From a bacterium (GTDB lineage Bacteria > Acidobacteriota > Thermoanaerobaculia > Multivoradales > J023): a stretch of DNA of 64,000 nt. Position numbers and translations under genes: made by a program. The stretch spans positions 1 to 64,000 of the forward strand of contig JAAELT010000716.1 of the NCBI GenBank assembly GCA_024226315.1, read 5' to 3'. The notes beneath the pieces were generated by a model, which did no database searches, was not told the origin of the DNA, and saw only the letters and a program-made list of their open reading frames with translations. This document shows positions 19,501-27,421 of this stretch, piece by piece. Position 1 is the first letter of the stretch. Each line of letters begins with the position of its first letter.

Positions 19501-21023
19501 CCCTGAGCCAGCTGGCCGACGATCCGTAGGGCGACCAGGTAATCGAGGTATGTTTGGTGACAGAAGCTGACCAGGTTGTGGGCCGGATCGAGGTGGAGGA
19601 TCTGAAGGGACAGGTAAGCCTCTGATTCCACACTGCTGAGGTTCAGCGCTCCGATCGATGCCGTAAGCCGTGCACCTTCCTGCATCTCGTCCACCAAACG
19701 CGCCTCTATCGACTCAATTCGATCGGGTGTCAGAGCGCGCTTCGTGAGCTCTGTTCGCCGGTCCTGCCAGAAGGCTTCCATCAACGCTCGGCGCGTACCC
19801 AAGGAGCCTCGCGGCCCGAGCTTGGGGTAGAGGGTCAACCACATCTGAAGGTGATGGACGTGACGGAGGAGCTCGAGTTCGCGATCATCGATCTTCCGCG
19901 TCTCACCCTTGGAGGAGGCCGCCCGTTCTACCGCCGCCTGGACCTGATCGTCGGCGAGATCGCTAACTCGCACCTCACGCAGGTTCTTCGACTGCTCTTT
20001 CCAGCTTCGTATCTGTGGATCGTGCTCGAGATCAAAGGTGCGGCAGCAAACCACAATCTTGGCCGCGGGCGAAGCGCTCAAAGTGTCCAGAATCATCTCC
20101 CGGCACACATCCCACGCCTCACTCGAATGTGCGCCCGTCCACCGGAGGGCATCGAGTTGGTCGAGGAGGAGAATGCCTCCACGTTTATTACCCCCGACCC
20201 GCGCAAGGCACCTCCCTGGCGACCCTGGGAGAAGCAGCTCTGTGGCAGCGAACCGGCGGGGTGTGCCCTTGAGCGAGTGCCGGTCGAGCCTCAATGGAAG
20301 GAACGACCTCCCTAGCTCCACGAGATCGTCGGCCAATCCCAAGAGGACTCCGCTCTTGCCGCATCCCGCCACTCCGTGAACCACGACAATCCGCACCTCG
20401 TCATTCTCGAGGTGCTTCAGGACTTGCAGCGTTTCTTGGCGTTCGATCTGCTGACCGCCGGCGAGAAACGGACGCAGCGAGGCAGCGAATCGATCTTGGA
20501 GCCTTCTTAGGCCCTCCTCCACGTCCCCGATGGGTAGATCATGAGCCGATCGGCGGGCGTGGCCTGTACCCGTAGGTGCCTGCTCGAGCATTCCGGTCAA
20601 CTTGGAGAATCCTGATCCCCCGAGAATCCCAGCCGTGAGGTCGACTACATGAAAATCAGGCAAGAATGCGGAGAGCTCTTCGAGTCGGGCTCGATCGCCG
20701 CCTGGCATCATGATCGGAATTACAGGGAATGAAGGATCCTCTCGGTTCCTGCGGAGAGCGTAATTGACCTCGAGCTCGGTCCACGGGCCCGGGCCTGCCG
20801 GACCTACGCAGAGAGCAATGCACTGGCTTGCCGCCAGGGCCTCTTCCAAGGCGGGCCTCCAGACCCCTCCCGGCACCAATTCCTCAGTGTCGAGAAAGAC
20901 GGAGAGACCCTCGCCTAAAAGCGCCTCGTAGAGCTCCCGTACCAGCGGCTTGTCGCCACTCCCATGAGCAAGAAACAAGTCGTAGCGCTGTCGACCTTTG
21001 CCCGAGGTCGATCCTCGCGTCAT
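16566..21023 (-). CDS. TIR-STAND (NACHT-like) NTPase with long repeat sensor region; probable anti-phage defence
   Basis: A 1485-residue protein. Residues ~12-130 form a TIR domain: YDLFLAHGSGDK (box 1), FLDTEELVPGGVW, and W81...Glu85 in WTELEVNYAL, where Glu85 is in the position of the NADase glutamate. A P-loop NTPase follows: Walker A GVAGCGKS at 217-224, Walker B GGILLLDQLDAL at ~282-293, sensor CCRTF at ~326, and FCHQTYLDYL, the winged-helix signature of NACHT ATPases. The remaining ~950 residues are helical and probably HEAT-like, a sensor. Family knowledge: bacterial TIR-NLR proteins detect phage and destroy NAD+. ATG has AGGAAG upstream. GC content is visibly lower than its surroundings, and it follows a Phd-RelE pair on the same strand. 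Confidence 0.85.
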   Translation of the reverse strand: MTRGSTSGKGRQRYDLFLAHGSGDKPLVRELYEALLGEGLSVFLDTEELVPGGVWRPALEEALAASQCIALCVGPAGPGPWTELEVNYALRRNREDPSFPVIPIMMPGGDRARLEELSAFLPDFHVVDLTAGILGGSGFSKLTGMLEQAPTGTGHARRSAHDLPIGDVEEGLRRLQDRFAASLRPFLAGGQQIERQETLQVLKHLENDEVRIVVVHGVAGCGKSGVLLGLADDLVELGRSFLPLRLDRHSLKGTPRRFAATELLLPGSPGRCLARVGGNKRGGILLLDQLDALRWTGAHSSEAWDVCREMILDTLSASPAAKIVVCCRTFDLEHDPQIRSWKEQSKNLREVRVSDLADDQVQAAVERAASSKGETRKIDDRELELLRHVHHLQMWLTLYPKLGPRGSLGTRRALMEAFWQDRRTELTKRALTPDRIESIEARLVDEMQEGARLTASIGALNLSSVESEAYLSLQILHLDPAHNLVSFCHQTYLDYLVALRIVGQLAQGAQSLLTWLGAKAEQSLFRREQLRLVLEELRGRDADAYLVQLRTLLEAGEETRFHLRLLCLQFISQLGEPSSAEKQLVLELLDDAYWHEHVLGDVVRGQVTWFEVLDDAGVFERWLAGDDSKLRDSALEMLLYVVEDSGDRVARLLRPYLGEDADWNHRILWVLRFDPAEDTDALFDLRLELTQQGADTADHIKWDELAEKHPMRFLSLVCHLLLTLARSLLEGRRRRRPGRMNELDWYSFEKVTPALVPAELRLPAWELLFKAVMAVAQIRQFQSEEDHVLEPYAVEFGTLEPVTDLLRDLGRILLEENWAAFTSLGEGLAQGDRRKEILFLDCLRVGPANPDLADWALGWLMADPWRARLRMRRATGEWRLAGMLIEAYSPACSEETLRRLEKWLLDYCEPDLLEVYQRRHDWIKKGGNLKVPSPFGRTTHALLPKLPPDRASAAVAKRTAELNRKFGVPQVSSLDDGGGVKAGFVGSPLGPEVLKRMSDRALLTLVASDKLKGGPGADRSKWKGDHFEEASPETIASDFQAATQREPERFGRLLTRWSSDGHPAFLRAILAGLAFPGDRKPDEETWKPPSHELLEDILAVPVVQALAQNEQDTQVGENLCDFLQRYPKYPWSDAALDFVVWVAQHHPHPSPDYYPVGSVGQDSDDFNHLENNALNVTRGRAAYAIRSLLFQHPEFFAKLRPAIESLIRDSHPAVNVAALGACLPVINIDKDQAVVWFLEASAGPDEVLATRDAGAFLRYCYRTHLSRLLPTLDRMVASSARGVAIAGARCVAAAFLVSGEIAERFEQCIDGTPEQRKGIAQVAASLIGEGEFAEKAKATLLRLAEDTDDGVAQAVAKSFRQLDLQHIESGREAWNRFARSKAFQADPTPLLRALERQSGDLLPFADCLLAVGTTFAEELAEAARDHARGLRTDAAHFLLPLLLRLYEQAKDRDQAVYLRCLDLWDRLLERRVGSAMGLTREMDRL

Positions 21024-21057
21024 GGATTCTTCCTAGTCTTGGATATCAACAGCGCGG

Positions 21058-21378
21058 CTACCCGATCTCCCCCGGATCCAGATAGGCGCGAGCAGTATGC
21101 CGCAGTCTCAGCACGAAGACCGTCTGACCCCGGATCTCGTAGAGGATGCGGTACATCTGCCGGCGCCGGACATAGAGGAGTTGGCGGACCTCCCGATTGA
21201 GGTCGCGGGTCTCCGGGGCGATTGAGCACCGCCTCGGGAGCTGGCGTAGCGACATGATCGCCCGGCGCAGCCCGCGGTACCACCGATCGGCTCCGTTGGG
21301 ATCCTGTTCGTAGAACCAGAGGTAGGCTTCTTCGATGTCCTGCTCGGCGGGCTCCGCGATCTCAACCTCGAATTCCAT
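21058..21378 (-). CDS. RelE/ParE-family toxin
   Basis: A 106-residue protein with the RelE/ParE pattern: FEVEIAEPAEQDIEEAYLWF at the start, a central WYRGLRRAIMSL helix, then YRILYEIRGQTVFVLRLRHTAR, the conserved C-terminal strands. It would inhibit translation or gyrase unless held by its antitoxin. ATG at 21378 lies inside the 3' end of the antitoxin gene (17-bp overlap). The TIR-STAND gene follows 34 nt later on the same strand, so all three may share one transcript. Confidence 0.85.
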   Translation of the reverse strand: MEFEVEIAEPAEQDIEEAYLWFYEQDPNGADRWYRGLRRAIMSLRQLPRRCSIAPETRDLNREVRQLLYVRRRQMYRILYEIRGQTVFVLRLRHTARAYLDPGEIG

Positions 21379-21649
21379 GACGACGGCTGATGTCCTCCAA
21401 GGCCTCGGCCGCCGGCCGCGTCCTGCCATCGTCGACGGCCTGGATCGCCTCTTTCAGGGCCTCTACGGTTTCCAGGTGCTCGGCTCTGTCGAGCAGTTCT
21501 TGATAGGCGGTCGCATCCTGAACGACGACCTGAGCCTTACCGGCGACCGTAAGGACGAGCGGAGAGCCGGTCTCCTTGAGCCGGTCGACGAGTTCCGATG
21601 TACGGTCCCGGAAGTGGGTCAGCGAGTCGGTTTCAACGCGAAGATTCAT
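21362..21649 (-). CDS. Phd/YefM-family antitoxin
   Basis: A 95-residue protein starting MNLRVETDSLTHFRDRTSEL, then PLVLTVAGKAQVVVQDATAY, the standard Phd/YefM dimer fold, with an acidic helical tail. The ATG at 21649 has GGAGG 10 nt upstream. It is the first gene of a minus-strand set, antitoxin, RelE toxin, TIR-STAND, and by analogy may autoregulate the whole set. Confidence 0.85.
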   Translation of the reverse strand: MNLRVETDSLTHFRDRTSELVDRLKETGSPLVLTVAGKAQVVVQDATAYQELLDRAEHLETVEALKEAIQAVDDGRTRPAAEALEDISRRHGIRG

Positions 21650-21706
21650 GGTGCCTGGCCTCCACGAGCAAGGATACCACCTTCGGAAGGTGACCACTCG
21701 GACGTC

Positions 21707-21763
21707 GAGGCGACCAGGCGGGAGGCCGAGATTCTGGGCGTCGTCGAGGAGCGGATGGACTGA
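21707..21763 (+). pseudogene. orphan, diverged copy of the ftcD 3' end
   Basis: Encodes EATRREAEILGVVEERMD followed by a stop, against EAERLEAEILGIVEERMG at the end of FtcD 6 kb away. No other ftcD sequence is attached. It marks the right edge of the island. Most likely the displaced original gene end after integration, or the residue of a gene duplication. Confidence 0.7.
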
Positions 21764-21786
21764 AGCTGCGTGGTATCGTGGGAGGG

Positions 21787-22560
21787 ATGGGCAACTACCG
21801 CACACCCCGCCGCTTCGAAGCCGACGAGATTCGCGAGGGCGATCCGTACGAGCTTTCCGGAGGCTACAAGGTCGAGTGCCTGCCCACCGGTGGACGGGGA
21901 TCGGACGCCGCGGCGACCGGCACCGCGGTGCTGAAGAGCGACCCGGCGGTAGAGTCCGCGGGAGTGGACACCGGCTACTCGCCAGCGCCCGACACGCTGC
22001 GTGCCCCCGACGTCGCGGTGGGCAACGTACCCAACGAGCCCGGTTGGGTGAAGGGTGTCCCGCCGCTCGCTGTGGAGTACGCCGACACCGGCCAGAACGA
22101 GGCGGATCTGGAGGTCAAGATCCGCGAGCTGCTCGACGCCGGTACGCGACTGATCTGGGTCGTGCGGCTCACCGGCCCGCGCCGCGTGGAGGTTCACGAG
22201 GCCGGCCGGGAAATGCGCACCGTCGAACCGGGTGACGAGCTGTGGGCGCCGGGCATCCTCAGAAATCCGGTGCCGGTGGAGGCCCTCTACGATTGGGAGG
22301 TCGGCCGAGAGGTCACCCTGCGTAATCTGCTCCAGCGACACGGCTACGACAGCCTGGAGGAAGTCCGCGCCGAGGGCAAGGCGGCGACTCTGAGACGATC
22401 GATTCTCGAGGTTCTGTCGGCCAGGGAGCTGTCGCTCGCCGACACCGTTCGGTCCGCGATCGATGCCTGCCAGGATCCGGTTGTCTTGAATCGTTGGCTC
22501 CGGCGGGCCGCGACAGCGGATTCGGCCGACCAGGTGACCGCCGAGGCCGGCGGTACCTGA
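21787..22560 (+). CDS. Uma2-like (DUF820, restriction-endonuclease-fold) protein
   Basis: A 257-residue protein. The central part has the Uma2/DUF820 pattern: an Asp in APDVAVGN, then PPLAVEYADTGQNEADLEVK, with Glu and Lys in PD-(D/E)XK order, and LDAGTRLIWVVRLTGPRRVEV. The C-terminal ~90 residues are helical. Family function is unclear in bacteria; nuclease activity is only predicted. TATCGT lies 7 nt before the ATG, and the GGAGG there is too close to be a normal ribosome site, so leaderless expression is possible. A GTG at 21778 is an alternative start. Confidence 0.7.
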   Translation: MGNYRTPRRFEADEIREGDPYELSGGYKVECLPTGGRGSDAAATGTAVLKSDPAVESAGVDTGYSPAPDTLRAPDVAVGNVPNEPGWVKGVPPLAVEYADTGQNEADLEVKIRELLDAGTRLIWVVRLTGPRRVEVHEAGREMRTVEPGDELWAPGILRNPVPVEALYDWEVGREVTLRNLLQRHGYDSLEEVRAEGKAATLRRSILEVLSARELSLADTVRSAIDACQDPVVLNRWLRRAATADSADQVTAEAGGT

Positions 22561-22621
22561 CGTCCTCGCTGCCGAATCCACCAGCGGGTGCTCGCGCACC
22601 GAACAGGTACACTTCCCCGCC

Positions 22622-23998
22622 ATGGAAGTCCGCATCGAGGACCCGCGGCTGCGGGACGCTCTGGACCGGATCTGCCGCTCGGTGGCGGCCGCCGGCGGCA
22701 GGGCGCTGCTGGTCGGCGGCACGGTGCGCGACGCGCTCCTGGATCTGCCGGCCGAGGACCTCGACATCGAGGCCTATGGGCTGGAGCCCGAGAGCCTGCG
22801 CGCGGTGCTCGGTGAGCACTTCGAGCTCGACCTGGTGGGCCAGTCCTTCGGCGTGCTCAAGATCCGGCGCCTCGACGTCGACGTCTCGATCCCCCGCCGG
22901 GAGTCGAAGCGTGGGCTCGGCCACAAGGGATTCGAGGTCCACTCCGATCCCGGCCTGACCGTGGCAGAGGCGGCCGAGCGCCGCGACTTCACGATCAACG
23001 CCATCGCCTTCGACCCCTTGAGCGGCGAGGTGCTCGACCCCTTCGACGGCCGGCGGGACCTGGAAGCACGGCTGCTCAAGCACGTGTCAGCGAAGTTCGC
23101 CGAGGATCCGCTGCGGGTGCTGCGGGGCATGCACTTCGTGGCGCGTTTCGGTCTGCGGGCCGATCCCGATACCGTCGAGCTATGCCGCCGCATTGCACCC
23201 GAGGGGCTGGCGCGGGAGCGCGTGTTCGACGAGTGGAAGAAGCTGATCCTGCTCGGCCGCGAGATCTCCCGCGGGCTCGACTTCCTACGCGCCACGGGTT
23301 GGGTCGCCCACACCCCCGAGCTGGAGGCGCTGATCGACTGCCCGCAGGACCCGGAGTGGCATCCCGAGGGCGACGTCTGGATCCACACCTCGCATGTGAT
23401 GGACGCCTTCGCGCGCGAGCGCGTCGGCGAGGACTGGGAGGACCTGGTGGTCGGCTTCGGCTGTTTGTGCCATGACCTCGGCAAGCCCGCGACCACCAGC
23501 CACGACGAGGACGGCCGCATCCGCTCCAAGAGCCACGAAGAAGCCGGCGAGGAGCCCACCCGCGCCTTCCTGCGGCGGATGACCTCCCAGAGCAAGCTGG
23601 CCGACGAAGTCGTGCCGCTGGTGCGCGAGCACCTCAAGCCCACGGCGCTGCTCAACGCCGGCGCCGGCCCCTCGGCGATCCGCCGCCTCGCCCGCCGCGT
23701 CGGCCGCATCGACCGCCTGGTGCGCGTCGCCCGCGCCGACCACGCGGGACGGCCGCCCAAGCCCTTCGACGGCTTCCCCGCCGGTGACTGGCTGCTGGAG
23801 CGGGCGCGGGAATTAGAGGTAGCGGCCAACAAGCCGCAACCCATCGTCATGGGCCGCCACCTGATCCAGCTCGGCCTCGAGCCCGGGCGTCACTTCAAGG
23901 AGCTGCTCGAAGCCTGTCTGGAGGCCCAGCTCGACGGCGTCTTCTCGGACTTGGGCGGCGGGTTGGAGTTCGCGCGGGGGTTGCTCGGAGCCAGCTGA
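22622..23998 (+). CDS. cca: CCA-adding / poly(A) polymerase-type tRNA nucleotidyltransferase with HD domain
   Basis: A 458-residue class II nucleotidyltransferase. The signature LLVGGTVRDALL plus the DLDIE metal site is followed by RRDFTINAIAFDP and DPLRVLRGMHFVARFGL (neck). An HD phosphohydrolase domain follows: HTSHVMDAF, then CLCHDLGKPATT. It should maintain the 3'-CCA of tRNA; the HD part resembles bacterial CCA enzymes with 2',3'-phosphatase activity. TACACT lies 8 nt before the ATG with no ribosome site (leaderless pattern). Confidence 0.88.
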   Translation: MEVRIEDPRLRDALDRICRSVAAAGGRALLVGGTVRDALLDLPAEDLDIEAYGLEPESLRAVLGEHFELDLVGQSFGVLKIRRLDVDVSIPRRESKRGLGHKGFEVHSDPGLTVAEAAERRDFTINAIAFDPLSGEVLDPFDGRRDLEARLLKHVSAKFAEDPLRVLRGMHFVARFGLRADPDTVELCRRIAPEGLARERVFDEWKKLILLGREISRGLDFLRATGWVAHTPELEALIDCPQDPEWHPEGDVWIHTSHVMDAFARERVGEDWEDLVVGFGCLCHDLGKPATTSHDEDGRIRSKSHEEAGEEPTRAFLRRMTSQSKLADEVVPLVREHLKPTALLNAGAGPSAIRRLARRVGRIDRLVRVARADHAGRPPKPFDGFPAGDWLLERARELEVAANKPQPIVMGRHLIQLGLEPGRHFKELLEACLEAQLDGVFSDLGGGLEFARGLLGAS

Positions 23999-24086
23999 GG
24001 AGAACCCCTTCTGCGACTCCCGCGAGGCCGCGCCCGAGAGCCCGGCCATTCTCGCGGGATCGGCGTGCACATAGTATCCTCCGCCC

Positions 24087-24950
24087 GTGCCACCGAAGAT
24101 CAAGGTATCGAGAGGGCTCCGGGACCGCATCAAGCTGGCGGAGATCCTGGGCGAGGTTCTGGGATCCCGTTCGAAGGAGATCACCTCGCTGCGCGCGGAG
24201 GCTCTGGCGCCGGATCTGCGCGCGGGCGAGACGATGCCCGACGGCGATCTCGAGAACGAGCTGGGGCTGCGGGCGTTGAAGCGCCGGCTCGACGACGCCA
24301 GGGCGGCCGAGCGGGACTACTCCCTGGCGGCGGTGGCGCTCAAGAGCCTGCAGATCCGGATCGGCGAGGCCACGGCCGAGCTGAGCGGCCGGCTGCGCTA
24401 CCTGCGCCAGATCGTCGACCTCGCTCTCGGCAAGGGCGCCAGCCGCACGTACCTGGCGTTCCGCGGCCGCACGCCGCGCCGGCAGGACGGCGTCTACTCC
24501 CAGGCCGCGGACGTGCTGGCCCGCCTCGGCGGCCTGAGGCCGTCGGAGCCGGTGCTGCGGGGCGTCTCCGCCAACCCGGCACAGTGGCGGCGGATGATCG
24601 AGCCCGCCTTCCGCCAGCTCGATGACCTGCGCCGGCGAATCAAGCTCCAGGAGAAACGTCTCGACGGCCTGCTGATCGCCAAGAAGAAGGCCTTCGACGC
24701 CTTCGACGGCACCGCCCGCGGCCTGGTGCGTATCGCCGAGGGGCAGTGCCTGCTGGCCGGCCGCAAGGATCTGGCGAAGCAGATCCGCCGCCTCAGCCGC
24801 AAACGCAAGCGGCCCGGGCCGAAGCCGAAGAGGAAGGCGAAGAAGAAGAAAAAGAAGAAGCAGGCATCGGGCACGAAGATCGAGCCGGAGAAGCCGGAGA
24901 AGCCGAAAAAGGAGAAGGCGCGCAACCCGGCGACGAGCAGGGTCGCCTGA
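24087..24950 (+). CDS. Lys-rich helical protein of unknown family (paralogue of 48369-49280)
   Basis: A 287-residue protein that I do not recognise. The body is helical with an Arg/Leu-rich central domain. The last ~60 residues are a lysine-rich tail (a run of KKKKKKK, then KPEKPEKPKK), probably nucleic-acid binding. The segment FDGTARGLVRIAEGQ with LLAGRKDLAKQIR closely matches FDTAIRAIVRMAQGM with RLAGRGDLAARFR near the end of the 48369 gene, so the two belong to one family. TAGTAT lies 9 nt before the GTG start (leaderless pattern). Confidence 0.75.
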   Translation: MPPKIKVSRGLRDRIKLAEILGEVLGSRSKEITSLRAEALAPDLRAGETMPDGDLENELGLRALKRRLDDARAAERDYSLAAVALKSLQIRIGEATAELSGRLRYLRQIVDLALGKGASRTYLAFRGRTPRRQDGVYSQAADVLARLGGLRPSEPVLRGVSANPAQWRRMIEPAFRQLDDLRRRIKLQEKRLDGLLIAKKKAFDAFDGTARGLVRIAEGQCLLAGRKDLAKQIRRLSRKRKRPGPKPKRKAKKKKKKKQASGTKIEPEKPEKPKKEKARNPATSRVA

Positions 24951-25019
24951 TCGGCCTGTCTGAGTCCTGTCGCGAGCACGGATCGACGCTCATCGGCGCT
25001 CGCCTCCGGCGGCCGGAGC

Positions 25020-25187
25020 GCATCTCACCGATCGTTCGGCGTGCGAGGCGGCGGCCGGAGCGCATCTCACCGATCGTTCGGCGTGCGAGGTGGCGAGCGG
25101 AACGCATCTCACCGATCGTTTGGCGAGCGGGGTGGCGAGCGGACCGCATCTCACCGCCCTGTCGAGACGCTGGCCGCCGCGGGAACG
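25020..25187. repeat. 42-bp tandem array (about four units)
   Basis: GCATCTCACCGATCGTT recurs at 25020, 25062 and 25104, with a shorter match at 25146: exactly 42 bp apart each time. A weak half-copy lies before the first and another match after the last. Because 42 is a multiple of 3, open frames run through on both strands; none has coding character. Confidence 0.85.
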
Positions 25188-25537
25188 GATCTCACCCGGT
25201 GCCGCGACGTTTCTTCGCGAGAAAACTGCGCGTCACCGCGTGCCGGGCGAGTGATCGGACGGCAAAGAGCACGGCCGGGCGAGCCGGGCGGCCTGGCTGA
25301 AGATGCGCAACGCAGCCACCGGTGCCGCCGCGTCGGCTGGCGGGATCTCTTGCCGGCCACCGCGTCCGCTCCCGGTCACCAGGAGGAAAGACAGCGGCCG
25401 GTCGGCGAGCTCCCTGGCATCGGCGTCGACTACGGCTCTACATCTACAGCCGGGATCTCAAAACGTACCACCACCCGTAGCCGGTGCTGCCGTGGGCCTG
25501 GGCGCCGGGCTGCTAGACTGGAGGGGATGGAGACTGC
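25188..25537. other. intergenic, nothing recognisable
   Basis: About 350 bases of GC-rich DNA without a plausible gene. TAGACT at 25514 may be a -10 box, and GGAGGGG at 25520 is the probable ribosome site for the gene at 25538. Confidence 0.5.
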
Positions 25538-27388
25538 ATGATCCAGTTCCCCTACGGCATCGCCGACTTCCGCCGAATTCGGCGCGAAGGCATGGTCTAC
25601 GTCGACCGAACCGCGCACATTCGGGACTTGGAGGCCCTGGGGAGCATCCTGGTCTTCTTGCGTCCACGACGCTTCGGCAAGTCCCTCTGGCTCCAGACCC
25701 TGGCGACCTACTACGACCTACGCTACGCCGACGCTTTCGACGAGATCTTCGGCGGCCTGGCGGTCCACCACAGTTCCTCCGCGGCGAGCGAAGGGGGGCC
25801 TCGGGGACCGACGCCGCTCGCCCACCGCTTCTTCGTCCTCCAATGGAACTTCTCGACCGTCAATGCGAGCGGTGGCGTCCGCGAGATCGCCGAGAGCCTG
25901 GAAGAGCACGTCCGCGAGCAGATCAAGGCTTTCGTCGTGAGCTACCGGGACCACCTGGGCTATCCGGTGGCGACCGACGGGAGCCCCGCGGCCATGCTCA
26001 CGAGCCTGCTCAGCGCCGTCAGCCAAACGCCCTACAAGCTCTACCTGTTGATCGACGAATACGACAACTTCGTCAACGAGGTGATGGTCCGCGACCCCGA
26101 GACCTACCATGCCCTCTTTGGAAAGGACGGCCCCTACAAGCAGCTCTTCAAATCGGTCAAGGCCGCGACGGAGGGTCAGGGGCTGGAGCGCGTCTTCGTC
26201 ACCGGCGTTTCACCGGTCGCTTTGAACGACCTGACCAGCGGCTTCAACAATGCCACGGACGTCTCCCTGGAGCCGGAGCTGGCCGGCCTCTGCGGCTTCG
26301 ATGAGACCGAGATCCGCGATCTCCTGAGACCTGTCGCCGAAGAGCGCCGTCTCGGCCCCGAGGAAGTCGATCGGCTGCTCGGCGTCATGCGTGTCTGGTA
26401 CAACGGCTACCGCTTCAGCAGCCGGGGCAGCGGCCGCCTCGTCTACAATCCGACCAACACGCTCTTTTTGCTGAGAGAGCTCTATCGCCACGGTCACCCG
26501 CCGGAATCGCTGCACGACGCCAACCTGCGTACCGACCAGACGAAACTCGCGTTCCTCGCCCGGACGGTCGCCGGCACCGGCGTCGTCGAGGAGCTCACCG
26601 AAGGGACCGGCGAGATCCGGATCCCGCGGTTGCTCGACACCTTCTCTTTGGAAGATATGGTGAAGCGGATCAGCAGAGACCGGGGAGCCGTCGCCTCCTT
26701 TCTCTACTACATGGGCATGCTGACTTTGACCGGCGAGCCCGGAAGACTACGGATCCCCAACCTCGTCGTCCGCAAGCTCTTCCTCGACCGTCTGCTCGAG
26801 GTCTTCCTCCCCGATCCGGCGGAAAGCTACGAGGCGCGCGAAGTCGCCCTACGATTCTTCGACAACGGCGAGCTGCGGCCATTGCTGGACTTCTTCGAGG
26901 AAAAGCTCCTGCCGGTCCTCTCCAACCGCGACCAGGGCGCACCGCCCAAGAAGCCCGGGCACAGCGGCAGCGGCGTCAACGAGATGGTCTTGAAGGCGCT
27001 CTTGTTGTCGATCCTCTTCGACGATCAGCGCTTCGTCGTCCACTCGGAGCTGGAGATCGAGCGCGGTTATGCCGACCTCTGCCTTTTGGTTCGTCCGGAG
27101 AACCGCTACCGCCAAGCCTTCGACATCCTCTTCGAGCTCAAGCTGGTGCGCCGGAAAACACTGGGCAAGACAGGCCGGGAGCTGCGTGAGATGGGCGAGG
27201 CGGCGCTGCGCCGGCTGCCGGCGGTGAAAGAGGCGCTCGACGACGCGCGCGATCAGGTCGAGCGGTACCGTGATGCCCTCGTCCGGCAACGCGGGGAAAC
27301 GGCTCGGCCGCGCTGCTATGCAGTCCTGGCCGTGGGCCTGGAACGGCTCCTGGGCGACGAGGTGGAGTCTGGTCCCGAGACGCCCTGA
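25538..27388 (+). CDS. AAA-ATPase-like / PD-(D/E)XK nuclease superfamily protein (DUF1703 type)
   Basis: A 616-residue protein with the usual two-part design. The N-terminal AAA-like part starts FPYGIADFRRIRREGMVYVD and has a shortened P-loop FLRPRRFGKSLW and Walker B LYLLIDEYDNF. The C-terminal nuclease fold has GYADLCLL and FDILFELKL (D...ExK). This family is widespread, often in many copies per genome, and its role is unknown; links to mobile DNA or defence have been suggested. An ATG at 25527 gives a four-codon frame whose stop overlaps this start (ATGA). Confidence 0.88.
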   Translation: MIQFPYGIADFRRIRREGMVYVDRTAHIRDLEALGSILVFLRPRRFGKSLWLQTLATYYDLRYADAFDEIFGGLAVHHSSSAASEGGPRGPTPLAHRFFVLQWNFSTVNASGGVREIAESLEEHVREQIKAFVVSYRDHLGYPVATDGSPAAMLTSLLSAVSQTPYKLYLLIDEYDNFVNEVMVRDPETYHALFGKDGPYKQLFKSVKAATEGQGLERVFVTGVSPVALNDLTSGFNNATDVSLEPELAGLCGFDETEIRDLLRPVAEERRLGPEEVDRLLGVMRVWYNGYRFSSRGSGRLVYNPTNTLFLLRELYRHGHPPESLHDANLRTDQTKLAFLARTVAGTGVVEELTEGTGEIRIPRLLDTFSLEDMVKRISRDRGAVASFLYYMGMLTLTGEPGRLRIPNLVVRKLFLDRLLEVFLPDPAESYEAREVALRFFDNGELRPLLDFFEEKLLPVLSNRDQGAPPKKPGHSGSGVNEMVLKALLLSILFDDQRFVVHSELEIERGYADLCLLVRPENRYRQAFDILFELKLVRRKTLGKTGRELREMGEAALRRLPAVKEALDDARDQVERYRDALVRQRGETARPRCYAVLAVGLERLLGDEVESGPETP

Positions 27389-27421
27389 GCCGGCCACTTG
27401 AATCGAGAGGAGGACGACGCG

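Noticed and set aside
15774..21706. integrase or transposase inside the island
   Set aside because: All the coding space is taken by toxin-antitoxin and TIR-STAND genes; no recombinase motif is seen.
24746..25541. open frames through the 25-kb repeat array
   Set aside because: Repeat-driven frames on both strands, no start signals, no protein-like composition.
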